15,539 bases of DNA, taken from the NCBI GenBank assembly GCA_900555195.1, contig USKC01000033.1, positions 1 through 15,539 of the forward strand, read 5' to 3'. The notes beneath the pieces were generated by a model. It did no database searches. It had not been told where the DNA came from and saw only the letters and a list, made by a program, of their open reading frames with translations. Every line of letters begins with the position of its first letter. Within the stretch, counting starts at the first letter, position 1. A program made the translations under genes and the position numbers. The DNA comes from an uncultured Lachnospiraceae bacterium (GTDB lineage: Bacteria > Bacillota > Clostridia > Lachnospirales > Lachnospiraceae). Positions 1 to 5,545 of this stretch are shown piece by piece.

Positions 1-380
1 ATCAGGGAGCCATCATTCGTAAAAATACGCATCACCATCTGGGGCAGGCACACCGTGCATATGGCGAAGGCGGAGGAAATCACCGCCGTCAGCCGCAGCG
101 CCAAACGAAAAATGCTGCCGGCCGCCTCTCTGTCACCGCTCCCCAAATACTGTGCCATCATGATGCCCGTACCCGATGTCAGGCCCATATAGAACAGGTT
201 CAGCACAAACTGCGGCTGATTTGCAAGGGATACAGCCGCCATCTCGTTCTGCCCCACATAGTTCAGCATGAGCGTATCCGCTGAACCGACTGCAGCGGAC
301 AGCAAATTCTGCAGAATAATCGGCAAAGCGATGTATATCAGTTCCCTTTTGAATCCCCGTTTTTTCCCCTCAGCATTCAT
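1..380 (-). CDS. MATE family efflux transporter, N-terminal part (cut by window edge)
   Basis: Only the first 126 codons are present; the gene continues beyond base 1. The translation opens MNAEGKKRGFKRELIYIALP and shows the usual start of a MATE (NorM/DinF-like) transporter: a short basic cytosolic stretch, a first membrane helix with PIILQNLLSAAVGSADTLML, a polar loop with VGQNEMAAVSLANQ, then further hydrophobic helices. The family exports drugs or metabolites by Na+ or H+ antiport; the substrate cannot be read from sequence. The ATG at 380 is preceded by AAGGAAG about 12 bases upstream, with GGAGAGG directly abutting the ATG, so the start is plausible but not ideal. An in-frame TTG further upstream lacks a ribosome binding site. 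It follows the suf pair but is separated from it by a terminator-like hairpin. It is a different protein from the complete MATE transporter at 3676-5076. Confidence 0.85.
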   Translation of the reverse strand, partial: MNAEGKKRGFKRELIYIALPIILQNLLSAAVGSADTLMLNYVGQNEMAAVSLANQPQFVLNLFYMGLTSGTGIMMAQYLGSGDREAAGSIFRLALRLTAVISSAFAICTVCLPQMVMRIFTNDGSL

Positions 381-460
381 CCTCTCCCATGGCTTCCTTA
401 GTTGTACAGAAATGCCAGCCCCCAATATGCAGGCTCAGCCTGTGAGGCCATATTGTTCAA

Positions 461-505
461 ACGGGCGGCCCCTTTTGCACAGCATGCTTATAAGGAACCG
501 CCCGT
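461..505 (-). terminator. Probable terminator after the suf pair
   Basis: An 8-base stem (ACGGGCGG at 461-468 with CCGCCCGT at 498-505) encloses a 29-base loop in which CCTT and AAGG can extend the pairing. Read on the minus strand it lies 12 bases after the stop of the SufB-like gene and is followed by GTTTGAAC, a weak U-tract. It may therefore be a leaky terminator between suf and the MATE gene. Confidence 0.5.
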
Positions 506-516
506 AAACTGTATTT

Positions 517-1440
517 TCAGGCCAGAAAATCTTCAATAATCACCGCTTCCGCCTCTTCTTCCGTCAGGCCGAATGTGCGCAGTTTCAAAATCTGTTCATT
601 GTTGATCCTGCCAATCGCAGCTTCATGGATGATCTGCGCGTCGATATTTCTGGCATCAATCTCCGGAATGGATGAGATCCTCGCGTTATCCATGATAATA
701 GAATCACACTGTATATGCGCATGACAAAGCGCATTTCCAACCGCAATGGGATGAAACGTCTGCACGGAATTCCCTTTTCCCACGGAACGTGAAACAATCT
801 GCGCGGAACTTCCTGCTCCGTTCAGTTCCACCGTCATATCCGATACCGCCGTTTGGCTGTCATGAGTCATCAGCTTTTCCATCACATTCAGCCTGGCATT
901 TTCGCCCAAGGTAACCTCTGTCTTGCGTACAGTAGAATCAACACCCCCAATTTGGGCCGTGTCCAATTTAAATACCGCATCCTCTTCCAAATAGATCTGA
1001 GTGACCGGGTTCAATATCTTCTCGCCCGTTCCTTCCCCTTCCCCATAATGCTTCTCCGCATAGGTTACCGTAGCGCCCTTTCCGACATGAAACGCGTGAA
1101 TTCCATCATGCCTCGCAGCGTCGCAGCCCGCATTATGGATCCCGCAACCCGCCACGATCGTCACATTGGCTCCGCCTTCAATATAGAAATCATTATACAC
1201 GATATCCGTCATTCCTGAAGCGGACACCACCACCGGGATATGCACCTGCTCTCCCTGGGTTTCCTTGCTGATATAAACATCGATCCCCTGCTTGTCCGTC
1301 TTTCTGCGGATCTTGATGTGATCCGTATCTCCGTGGCAGAGAGACTGTCCATTATATCTCAGATTAAATGCTCCGTCCTGACGGAAACCATAATCGTCAA
1401 TCTTTTTTAATACGTTCTCAACAACTGAATCCAGCTTCAT
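517..1440 (-). CDS. sufB: SufB/SufD-family Fe-S cluster scaffold protein, short SufB type
   Basis: This 307-residue protein belongs to the SufB/SufD (UPF0051) family, which builds iron-sulfur clusters together with the ATPase SufC. The hallmark is the C-terminal half: QCDSIIM around residues 244-250, PEIDARNIDAQIIHEA at 259-274 and GLTEEEAEAVIIEDFL at 291-306. By recalled alignment, Cys245 and the His272-Glu273 pair match the SufB residues implicated in cluster assembly, so SufB is a better label than SufD. The middle region, about residues 80-240, is the expected beta-helix, with extra cysteines at 99 and 106. At 307 residues it is clearly shorter than a typical bacterial SufB (about 470-490), mainly lacking the N-terminal part. 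The ATG has an excellent AAGGAGGT eight bases upstream, lying inside sufC; the two genes overlap by 23 bases and are surely co-translated. No cysteine desulfurase or SufU is present in the window. Confidence 0.88.
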   Translation of the reverse strand: MKLDSVVENVLKKIDDYGFRQDGAFNLRYNGQSLCHGDTDHIKIRRKTDKQGIDVYISKETQGEQVHIPVVVSASGMTDIVYNDFYIEGGANVTIVAGCGIHNAGCDAARHDGIHAFHVGKGATVTYAEKHYGEGEGTGEKILNPVTQIYLEEDAVFKLDTAQIGGVDSTVRKTEVTLGENARLNVMEKLMTHDSQTAVSDMTVELNGAGSSAQIVSRSVGKGNSVQTFHPIAVGNALCHAHIQCDSIIMDNARISSIPEIDARNIDAQIIHEAAIGRINNEQILKLRTFGLTEEEAEAVIIEDFLA

Positions 1441-2173
1441 CGCAGCTACCTCCTTCCCGCTCTATACATCCGCAGCCTGCGTTTTCCATGAACAGAGACG
1501 GGAGCACCTCATCCCTGCTGCCGCAGCGCTCGACCCTGCCGTCCCGGATCACCATGATCCGATCTGCCATGCGGATGATGCGCTCCTGATGGGAAATCAG
1601 GACGATGCTCTCTTTTTTTCTCTCATGGATCCTCGCAAACTGCTTCACCAGCATGGAAAAACTCCACAGATCAATCCCCGCCTCCGGCTCGTCAAACACG
1701 CTCACCTTGTGTTCTTTTGCCATTACCGTGGCAATCTCCACCCGTTTGCGTTCTCCGCCGGAAAGCGTGGCGTCCACCTCACGATCCAAATACTCCTTCG
1801 CGCACAGACCTACGCTGGATAAAAGCTTACAGCTCACATTCTCCGGGAGTTCTTCCCCAGCCGCCAGATTCAGCAACCTGCGCACTGTCATTCCCTTAAA
1901 TGCAGGCGGCTGCTGAAACGCAAAGCCAATCCCAGCTTTCGCCCGCTCATCAATGCTCATGGACGTGATATCCACACCGTCCAACAGGATGCTCCCTTTC
2001 GTTTCCTTAATAATCCCCATCAGGAGCTTGGCGATCGTGGATTTTCCTCCTCCGTTTGGCCCTGTGATCACAAGCATTTCTCCATCCTGCACCGTAAAAC
2101 TCACATCGGTAACAATGGGAAGTGTTTCCTGATTCTCTGTCACCTCATAGGACAGGTTCTTTACTTCAAGCAT
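1418..2173 (-). CDS. sufC: SufC, Fe-S assembly ABC-type ATPase
   Basis: This 251-residue cytosolic ABC ATPase energises the SufB-type scaffold. All nucleotide-binding motifs are visible: Walker A GPNGGGKST at 38-46, Q-loop FAFQQPPAF at about 84-92, signature LSGGERKRVEIA from 137, Walker B ending VSVFDEPEAGID with Asp161-Glu162, and the switch histidine in LISHQE (His195). The ATG at 2173 is preceded by AGAGGTG seven bases upstream. The product carries a cysteine-rich tail, NAGCGCIEREGG followed by SCDEAGFSC, with Cys at 234, 236, 244 and 251. The last third of this tail is encoded over the ribosome binding site and first codons of the SufB-like gene. The partner gene and the QPPAF motif favour SufC over a transport ATPase. 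Transcription probably comes from the promoter at 2391-2419, through the terminator at 2272-2298. Confidence 0.92.
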   Translation of the reverse strand: MLEVKNLSYEVTENQETLPIVTDVSFTVQDGEMLVITGPNGGGKSTIAKLLMGIIKETKGSILLDGVDITSMSIDERAKAGIGFAFQQPPAFKGMTVRRLLNLAAGEELPENVSCKLLSSVGLCAKEYLDREVDATLSGGERKRVEIATVMAKEHKVSVFDEPEAGIDLWSFSMLVKQFARIHERKKESIVLISHQERIIRMADRIMVIRDGRVERCGSRDEVLPSLFMENAGCGCIEREGGSCDEAGFSC

Positions 2174-2193
2174 AATAACACCTCTTTCGTCCT

Positions 2194-2258
2194 CCGCTGC
2201 GCACGCTGCCAGCGGTTGGCACCTGATTCATTCCAACATGTCCCGCCATGGGCAGGTG
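2194..2258 (-). other. Two hairpins in the sufC leader
   Basis: Between the terminator and the sufC ribosome binding site the minus strand can form two stems. One is CCGCTG/CAGCGG (2194-2199 with 2210-2215), closing a 10-base loop. The other is CACCTG/CAGGTG (2220-2225 with 2253-2258), with an inner CATG/CATG pairing. The first ends about 12 bases upstream of AGAGGTG. They could shape translation of sufC, but no known riboswitch fold is recognised. Confidence 0.35.
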
Positions 2259-2271
2259 TGTTCATCCTTTC

Positions 2272-2298
2272 AAAAAAGGCAGGGTAACTCCCTGCCTT
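2272..2298 (-). terminator. Strong intrinsic terminator upstream of sufC
   Basis: A perfect 9-base stem (AAGGCAGGG at 2276-2284 with CCCTGCCTT at 2290-2298) has a 5-base loop. On the minus strand it is followed at once by a run of six T (2277-2272, two of which belong to the stem). This is a textbook rho-independent terminator. It lies between the promoter at 2391-2419 and sufC, so it either ends a small RNA or attenuates the suf transcript. Confidence 0.85.
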
Positions 2299-2384
2299 CT
2301 CCCTAACGATGGATGGCTCGCAGAGCGCGACACCCACTATTTACATAAGGGCGGTGCACAAAGCACAGCACCCATAGTTTACCG
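2272..2384 (-). ncRNA. Candidate small RNA or attenuated suf leader, about 113 nt
   Basis: The span is bounded by a near-consensus promoter and a strong terminator, with no convincing reading frame between. The predicted transcript can fold: GGCGGT near its 5' end can pair with ACCGCC about 25 bases on. A second small hairpin is GCTC-TGC-GAGC, followed by the terminator stem. I looked for and did not see T-box, 6S, SRP, TPP, SAM, cobalamin or yybP-type signatures. Two readings fit: a free-standing small RNA, or a 5' leader in which termination is relieved under some condition to let sufC-sufB be transcribed. The second is suggested because no other promoter is obvious before sufC. The identity is unknown. 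Confidence 0.45.
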
Positions 2385-2390
2385 CCTATT

Positions 2391-2419
2391 ATTGTACACA
2401 ATGTGCCTTTATATTGCAA
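2391..2419 (-). promoter_or_regulatory. Sigma-A type promoter of the small RNA/suf leader
   Basis: On the minus strand a -35 TTGCAA (2419-2414) is separated by exactly 17 bases from a -10 TACAAT (2396-2391), each differing from consensus at one or two positions. The start point is expected near 2384. No protein start follows at a proper distance; the next signal is the terminator at 2272-2298. Confidence 0.7.
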
Positions 2420-2486
2420 CCCTCTCTTGTGCCCGGCAGCATCTCTCTTACGCCAGGCAGCCATCTTTTCGGATCCGGCCGCAGGC

Positions 2487-2580
2487 ACATTTACCCGCCT
2501 GACGGTTCAGGTCAGGCAAGTTCATACGGCACATTGCCCCGCCTGACAGTTCAGACAGGCTCATAGCGGCGCATTCCCCG
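2487..2580. repeat. Degenerate tandem repeat with hairpins downstream of the HMA gene
   Basis: Two imperfect units of about 40-44 bases, plus a partial third, lie head to tail. Read on the minus strand each has AATGYGCC, then CTATGA or GTATGA, then a GTCAGGCGGG box. Each unit carries an inverted repeat: GCCTGAC/GTCAGGC at 2497-2503 and 2511-2517, and GCCTG/CAGGC within 2541-2560. There is no T-run after either hairpin, so they are not standard terminators. The array starts just after the stop of the HMA gene. Similarity between units is clear by eye; function is unknown. Confidence 0.5.
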
Positions 2581-2582
2581 TC

Positions 2583-2801
2583 TTACATCTCGATCGTGCA
2601 GTCCGGCTCCACCTTCCTGCAGACGGACACCACTTCCTTCATGATGCTGTCAAATCGTTCCTCATCCGCATCAATGGTCAGCTTCTGCGCCATAAAACTC
2701 ACAGTGGCATCCTTTACCCCGTCAATCTTCTTGATCGCCGCCTCCATCTTCGCGGCGCAGTTTGCACAATCCAGATCTGTCAGATTATACTTCTTCTTCA
2801 T
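2583..2801 (-). CDS. Stand-alone heavy-metal-associated (HMA) domain protein
   Basis: A 72-residue single-domain protein with the ferredoxin-like HMA fold. The metal-binding CxxC lies in LTDLDCANCAAKME (Cys12 and Cys15), followed by the expected helix, IDGVKDATVSF and LTID strands. The DLDCANCA form, with Asp in place of the GMTC of copper chaperones, is the one usually seen in the N-terminal domains of Zn/Cd/Pb-exporting P-type ATPases. A zinc/cadmium role is therefore more likely than a CopZ-like one; this is inference. The carboxy end has two more Cys (VCRKVEPDCTIEM). I chose the ATG at 2801 because AGGAGG lies eight bases upstream; a longer frame starting at 2822 would place that site inside the gene. 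It has its own promoter and an ArsR/SmtB-like operator immediately upstream. No metal ATPase gene is in the window. Confidence 0.87.
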   Translation of the reverse strand: MKKKYNLTDLDCANCAAKMEAAIKKIDGVKDATVSFMAQKLTIDADEERFDSIMKEVVSVCRKVEPDCTIEM

Positions 2802-2830
2802 ATATGAGGTTCCTCCTAGCATAAACGTTC

Positions 2831-2858
2831 AAACATATGATTAATTGTTCATATGTTT
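2831..2858 (-). promoter_or_regulatory. ArsR/SmtB-like operator of the HMA gene
   Basis: A perfect 10-base inverted repeat, AAACATATGA (2831-2840) and TCATATGTTT (2849-2858), is separated by 8 bases. On the minus strand it reads ATATGAACAAT then TAATCATATG, which resembles the ATATGAACA...TTCATAT sites bound by ArsR/SmtB zinc and cadmium repressors (SmtB, CzrA, CadC). It covers the predicted transcription start, directly after the -10 box, a classic repressor position. The regulator gene is not in the window. Confidence 0.65.
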
Positions 2859-2860
2859 AT

Positions 2861-2888
2861 ATTATACCTAGACATCTCTGAATGTCAA
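2861..2888 (-). promoter_or_regulatory. Consensus promoter of the HMA gene
   Basis: The minus strand has TTGACA (2888-2883) and TATAAT (2866-2861), both perfect sigma-A hexamers, with a 16-base spacer. The start point is expected near 2854, inside the operator. The leader to the ATG is then about 53 bases and includes the AGGAGG site. A promoter this strong fits a gene held off by a repressor. Confidence 0.85.
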
Positions 2889-2921
2889 TCCCTCAAGCTT
2901 TTTTTATGAACTGCGAATCAC

Positions 2922-3644
2922 TCAGCCCTGGAACGGCTCTGTAAAATATCCCTGCATCGACACCGGTTCTTTTCCCATTCTCAGATGAGACGTATCTCCC
3001 GCCATCTGGCATCTGAAGTAAGCGAGCCCATTCTCCCTTTCTTCTGAAGCCAGCACGGTCACTGACGTGGGAGCCAGAAAGAAGCCGCTGGTAAGCGCTA
3101 CCGGAGAGATCCCCAGCAGATGTCCCATCAGATACAGGGTCACGCCCATGTGGCAGAACAGCACGATCGTAGCATCCCTGTCCGCCGCTTTGCCAGCATC
3201 CGTACGATAGAGGTTCCCTTCCCGCACATACCCATATTCTTCCAGCAACGCATCCAGCCCTCTGCAGACCTGCGCGAATTCTTCCTTCACATGGCCGCTT
3301 TTCATGATCGGGGTATCCGCAAAGCCATCCTTATCATACATCTGCGGGATCCTTGTCCAATCCCCGGGATAGAAGTCCCAGGGGATCACACCATCTCCCC
3401 GCTTCGGATCATTCACCGGCGCCCGGAACTCCCGCAGCCACGGAAGCGTCCTTGCTGTCCTTCTCAACGCTTTCAGGCTCAAAGAAGCAGTGTCCTGTGC
3501 CCGCCCGAGCGGCGACACATACAGATCCGTGATCTTCCAGCCCGCCACGCGCTCCGCCAGCAGCTTTGCTTCCCGCCATCCCTTCTGCGTGAGCGTATCG
3601 TGCTCATAATCAGGGTCTCCATGTCTAATAAATATCATTCTCAT
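2922..3644 (-). CDS. Histidine phosphatase superfamily protein (phosphoglycerate mutase-like)
   Basis: A 240-residue protein of the histidine phosphatase clan. The phosphate-accepting RHG motif is at the very N-terminus in MRMIFIRHGDPDYE (Arg7, His8, Gly9). The second pocket arginine is in SPLGRAQDTA (Arg48), the acid in PWLREF (Glu72) and the second histidine in VLFCHMG (His165). The set is complete, so the enzyme should be active; the substrate (sugar phosphate, nucleotide or protein) cannot be told. An insert of about 40 residues between the acid and the second histidine, rich in Trp and Asp, is probably the substrate cap. The start at 3644 is chosen because AAGGAG lies seven bases upstream, whereas the first ATG of the longer frame has no site. 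It is the last gene of the long lon operon, 31 bases after the MATE gene. No terminator is evident behind it. Confidence 0.85.
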   Translation of the reverse strand: MRMIFIRHGDPDYEHDTLTQKGWREAKLLAERVAGWKITDLYVSPLGRAQDTASLSLKALRRTARTLPWLREFRAPVNDPKRGDGVIPWDFYPGDWTRIPQMYDKDGFADTPIMKSGHVKEEFAQVCRGLDALLEEYGYVREGNLYRTDAGKAADRDATIVLFCHMGVTLYLMGHLLGISPVALTSGFFLAPTSVTVLASEERENGLAYFRCQMAGDTSHLRMGKEPVSMQGYFTEPFQG

Positions 3645-3675
3645 ACACATTCTCCTTACTGACAAACCAGCCTGC

Positions 3676-5076
3676 TCATACAGACCGTTCATCTTCTACA
3701 AAATTGTGAATCCAGACTCCTTTTTTTACCATGACGAACCCAATCACACATTTTATGATATCCACCAGCTGGCAGGCCAAATAGAGCGGAATAATGGGAA
3801 GAGACGTATATCTGCTGAGCACGAACGCCAGAGGGATGCTCACCACCCACAAGAATACGCTGTCAAACAGGAAGGTAATGAAGGTCTTTCCCCCTGAGCG
3901 CATTGTGAAATAACAGGCCTGGGTAAAGGCCTGCACCGGCATCAGGACTGCAGATATGAGGATGAATCTGGCCGCCAGGCTGCGTACCTCCTCCGTGGTA
4001 TTATACATCTGCGGAAAAAGCGGGGAGACTACGGCAAGCAGGGCGCCGATCACAAAACAGCAGGCAACGGAAAAAGCGATCAGCTTTCTGTCCGTATCCT
4101 TCGCCTCCTCCATTTTGCCCGCGCCAAGGAGCTGTCCCACAATGATGGATACAGCGTTTCCCATGGAGATAAAGACCACATTAAACAGATTGGAAATCGT
4201 GGATGAAATGTTCAGGCCTGCGATTACGGCAAGCCCTCTCATGGAATAGCACTGCATCATGATGGCCATGCCAGCCGACCAGAGGGCTTCGTTCACCATC
4301 AGAGGGGAACCCTTTATGATAATCTGTCCCACAAGCTGTTTCGGGAGCCGAAGCGTACGGTATACCCCCTGCAGATAAGGCGCTTTCTCAGGGTTGCGGT
4401 GGGTCCAGACCAGCATCACGGCGCATTCCGCATAGCGTGAGATCACCGTGGCGATGGCCGCGCCCACTACGCCCAGGGCAGGCGCACCGAATTTCCCATA
4501 AATCAGGACATAATTCAGGCTCAGGTTCACCAATACCGCCACGATTCCGGCCTTCATCGGAAGCATGGTTTCCCCCGCTTCCCTCAGCGTGGAGGCATAG
4601 ACCTGGGAAAGCGCATAGGGAATCAGCCCTGCCAGCATGCACAAAAGGTAGCTGTATCCATAGGAAAGCGTCCGGGACGCATCCTGCCCCTCTCCGCTGT
4701 CGTTCAGATACAGGCCGATGAGCCCTTCACCCCCTTCCAGGAAGATCAGCACACCTGCCAAAACCAGGATGGCGCAGAACAGAAGCTTAAAGCGAAACGC
4801 GTTCCTGACCCCTTCATAATTGCCCGAGCCATAGAATTGTGCTCCGAAAATTCCGGCCCCTGAAATCGCGCCGAAAATGCAGATATTGAATACGAACAGC
4901 AGCTGGTTTGCCACAGCCACCCCTGACATCTGCTCCGTTCCCACCCTGCCGACCATGATGTTATCCAGAAGGCTGACAAAATTCGTGATCCCATTCTGGA
5001 TCATGATCGGTATGGTCACCGTGAGCACCATTCTATAAAAATTCTTGTCCCCGATCAGTTTTTCTCTTATGTTCAT
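3676..5076 (-). CDS. MATE family efflux transporter
   Basis: A complete 466-residue multidrug and toxic compound extrusion protein, of normal family length with about twelve hydrophobic helices. Recognisable stretches are TIPIMIQNGITNFVSLLDNIMVG early in the protein, and the second-half counterpart KGSPLMVNEALWSAGMAIMMQ, which reflects the internal two-fold repeat of the family. It would export a cationic or amphipathic compound by ion antiport; the substrate is unknown. The frame is open further upstream, but that part overlaps the VanZ-like gene and is not hydrophobic in the MATE manner. I set the start at the ATG at 5076, with AAGGA about 11 bases upstream. It overlaps the end of the VanZ-like gene by 44 bases, so the two are probably translationally coupled. 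It ends 31 bases before the phosphatase gene. Confidence 0.9.
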   Translation of the reverse strand: MNIREKLIGDKNFYRMVLTVTIPIMIQNGITNFVSLLDNIMVGRVGTEQMSGVAVANQLLFVFNICIFGAISGAGIFGAQFYGSGNYEGVRNAFRFKLLFCAILVLAGVLIFLEGGEGLIGLYLNDSGEGQDASRTLSYGYSYLLCMLAGLIPYALSQVYASTLREAGETMLPMKAGIVAVLVNLSLNYVLIYGKFGAPALGVVGAAIATVISRYAECAVMLVWTHRNPEKAPYLQGVYRTLRLPKQLVGQIIIKGSPLMVNEALWSAGMAIMMQCYSMRGLAVIAGLNISSTISNLFNVVFISMGNAVSIIVGQLLGAGKMEEAKDTDRKLIAFSVACCFVIGALLAVVSPLFPQMYNTTEEVRSLAARFILISAVLMPVQAFTQACYFTMRSGGKTFITFLFDSVFLWVVSIPLAFVLSRYTSLPIIPLYLACQLVDIIKCVIGFVMVKKGVWIHNFVEDERSV

Positions 5077-5542
5077 AGAATCCGTTTTCCTTTTTATAAA
5101 TTCCGGCAGAAGGTGTTTTCCATACGGTATACAGAAGATATCCCACCAGCGCACCGGCGCAGTTGAGCAGAATATCGTCCACATCAAAAGCCCCGAACGC
5201 AGAAAAAAGCTGAAACAGTTCCAGTCCCGCCGCGAAAAGGAACGCGCTGCACAACACCTTCCGCCAGCGGCAAACATATCCCTGCATCCAGGGCAGCAGA
5301 TATCCAAACGGGAGGAACACCGCCACGTTTCCCGCCAGGTTCTCGAAACTGTTCAGCCTGTCATGGTATCGGATATACATATGAATCGTATGAAAAGGAA
5401 TGAAATTGGCCGTATCCAGCCCTTCCAGGATCACTTGCTTTCCCCAGGAAGCCGCGATCCCTTCCAATTCTGCCAAAGGGTACTTAAATATGATTAATTT
5501 TATCACAAGCAGTAAATACAAGAAGAAAACCGCTTTTTTCAA
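5033..5542 (-). CDS. VanZ-like family membrane protein
   Basis: A 169-residue protein with about four membrane helices: roughly residues 4-20, 68-86, 96-114 and 122-140. Family signatures are ENLAGNVAVFLPFGYLLP in the second helix and AAGLELFQLFSAFGAFDVDD followed by ILLNCAGALVGYLL at the end. VanZ itself gives low teicoplanin resistance in van clusters, but the domain is widespread in Firmicutes without that role and its biochemical activity is unsettled. The start is a TTG at 5542, three bases after the truA stop. No ATG is near and the first helix begins at once after it. The only upstream purine signal is a weak GGAAGTGAG within the truA end, so translation probably depends on coupling. 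The basic C-terminal tail (KKENGFYEHKRKTDRG) overlaps the MATE start. Confidence 0.85.
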   Translation of the reverse strand: MKKAVFFLYLLLVIKLIIFKYPLAELEGIAASWGKQVILEGLDTANFIPFHTIHMYIRYHDRLNSFENLAGNVAVFLPFGYLLPWMQGYVCRWRKVLCSAFLFAAGLELFQLFSAFGAFDVDDILLNCAGALVGYLLYTVWKTPSAGIYKKENGFYEHKRKTDRGQEFL

Positions 5543-5545
5543 TTC

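Noticed and set aside
2272..2384. T-box, 6S RNA, SRP RNA or a known riboswitch
   Set aside because: The T-box motif, the SRP tetraloop region, 6S size and the conserved boxes of common riboswitches are all missing, so only an unnamed RNA is claimed.
2303..2488. 61-codon minus-strand frame upstream of sufC
   Set aside because: It runs through the promoter at 2391-2419, has no ribosome binding site and resembles no family; it is better explained as non-coding.
3645..3692. N-terminal extension of the histidine phosphatase
   Set aside because: The added 16 codons lack a ribosome binding site and displace the RHG motif from its usual N-terminal place; AAGGAG fits the start at 3644.
5077..5307. 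77-codon N-terminal extension of the MATE gene
   Set aside because: It lies wholly within the VanZ-like coding region and is Cys/Trp/Arg-rich in a way unlike MATE proteins.
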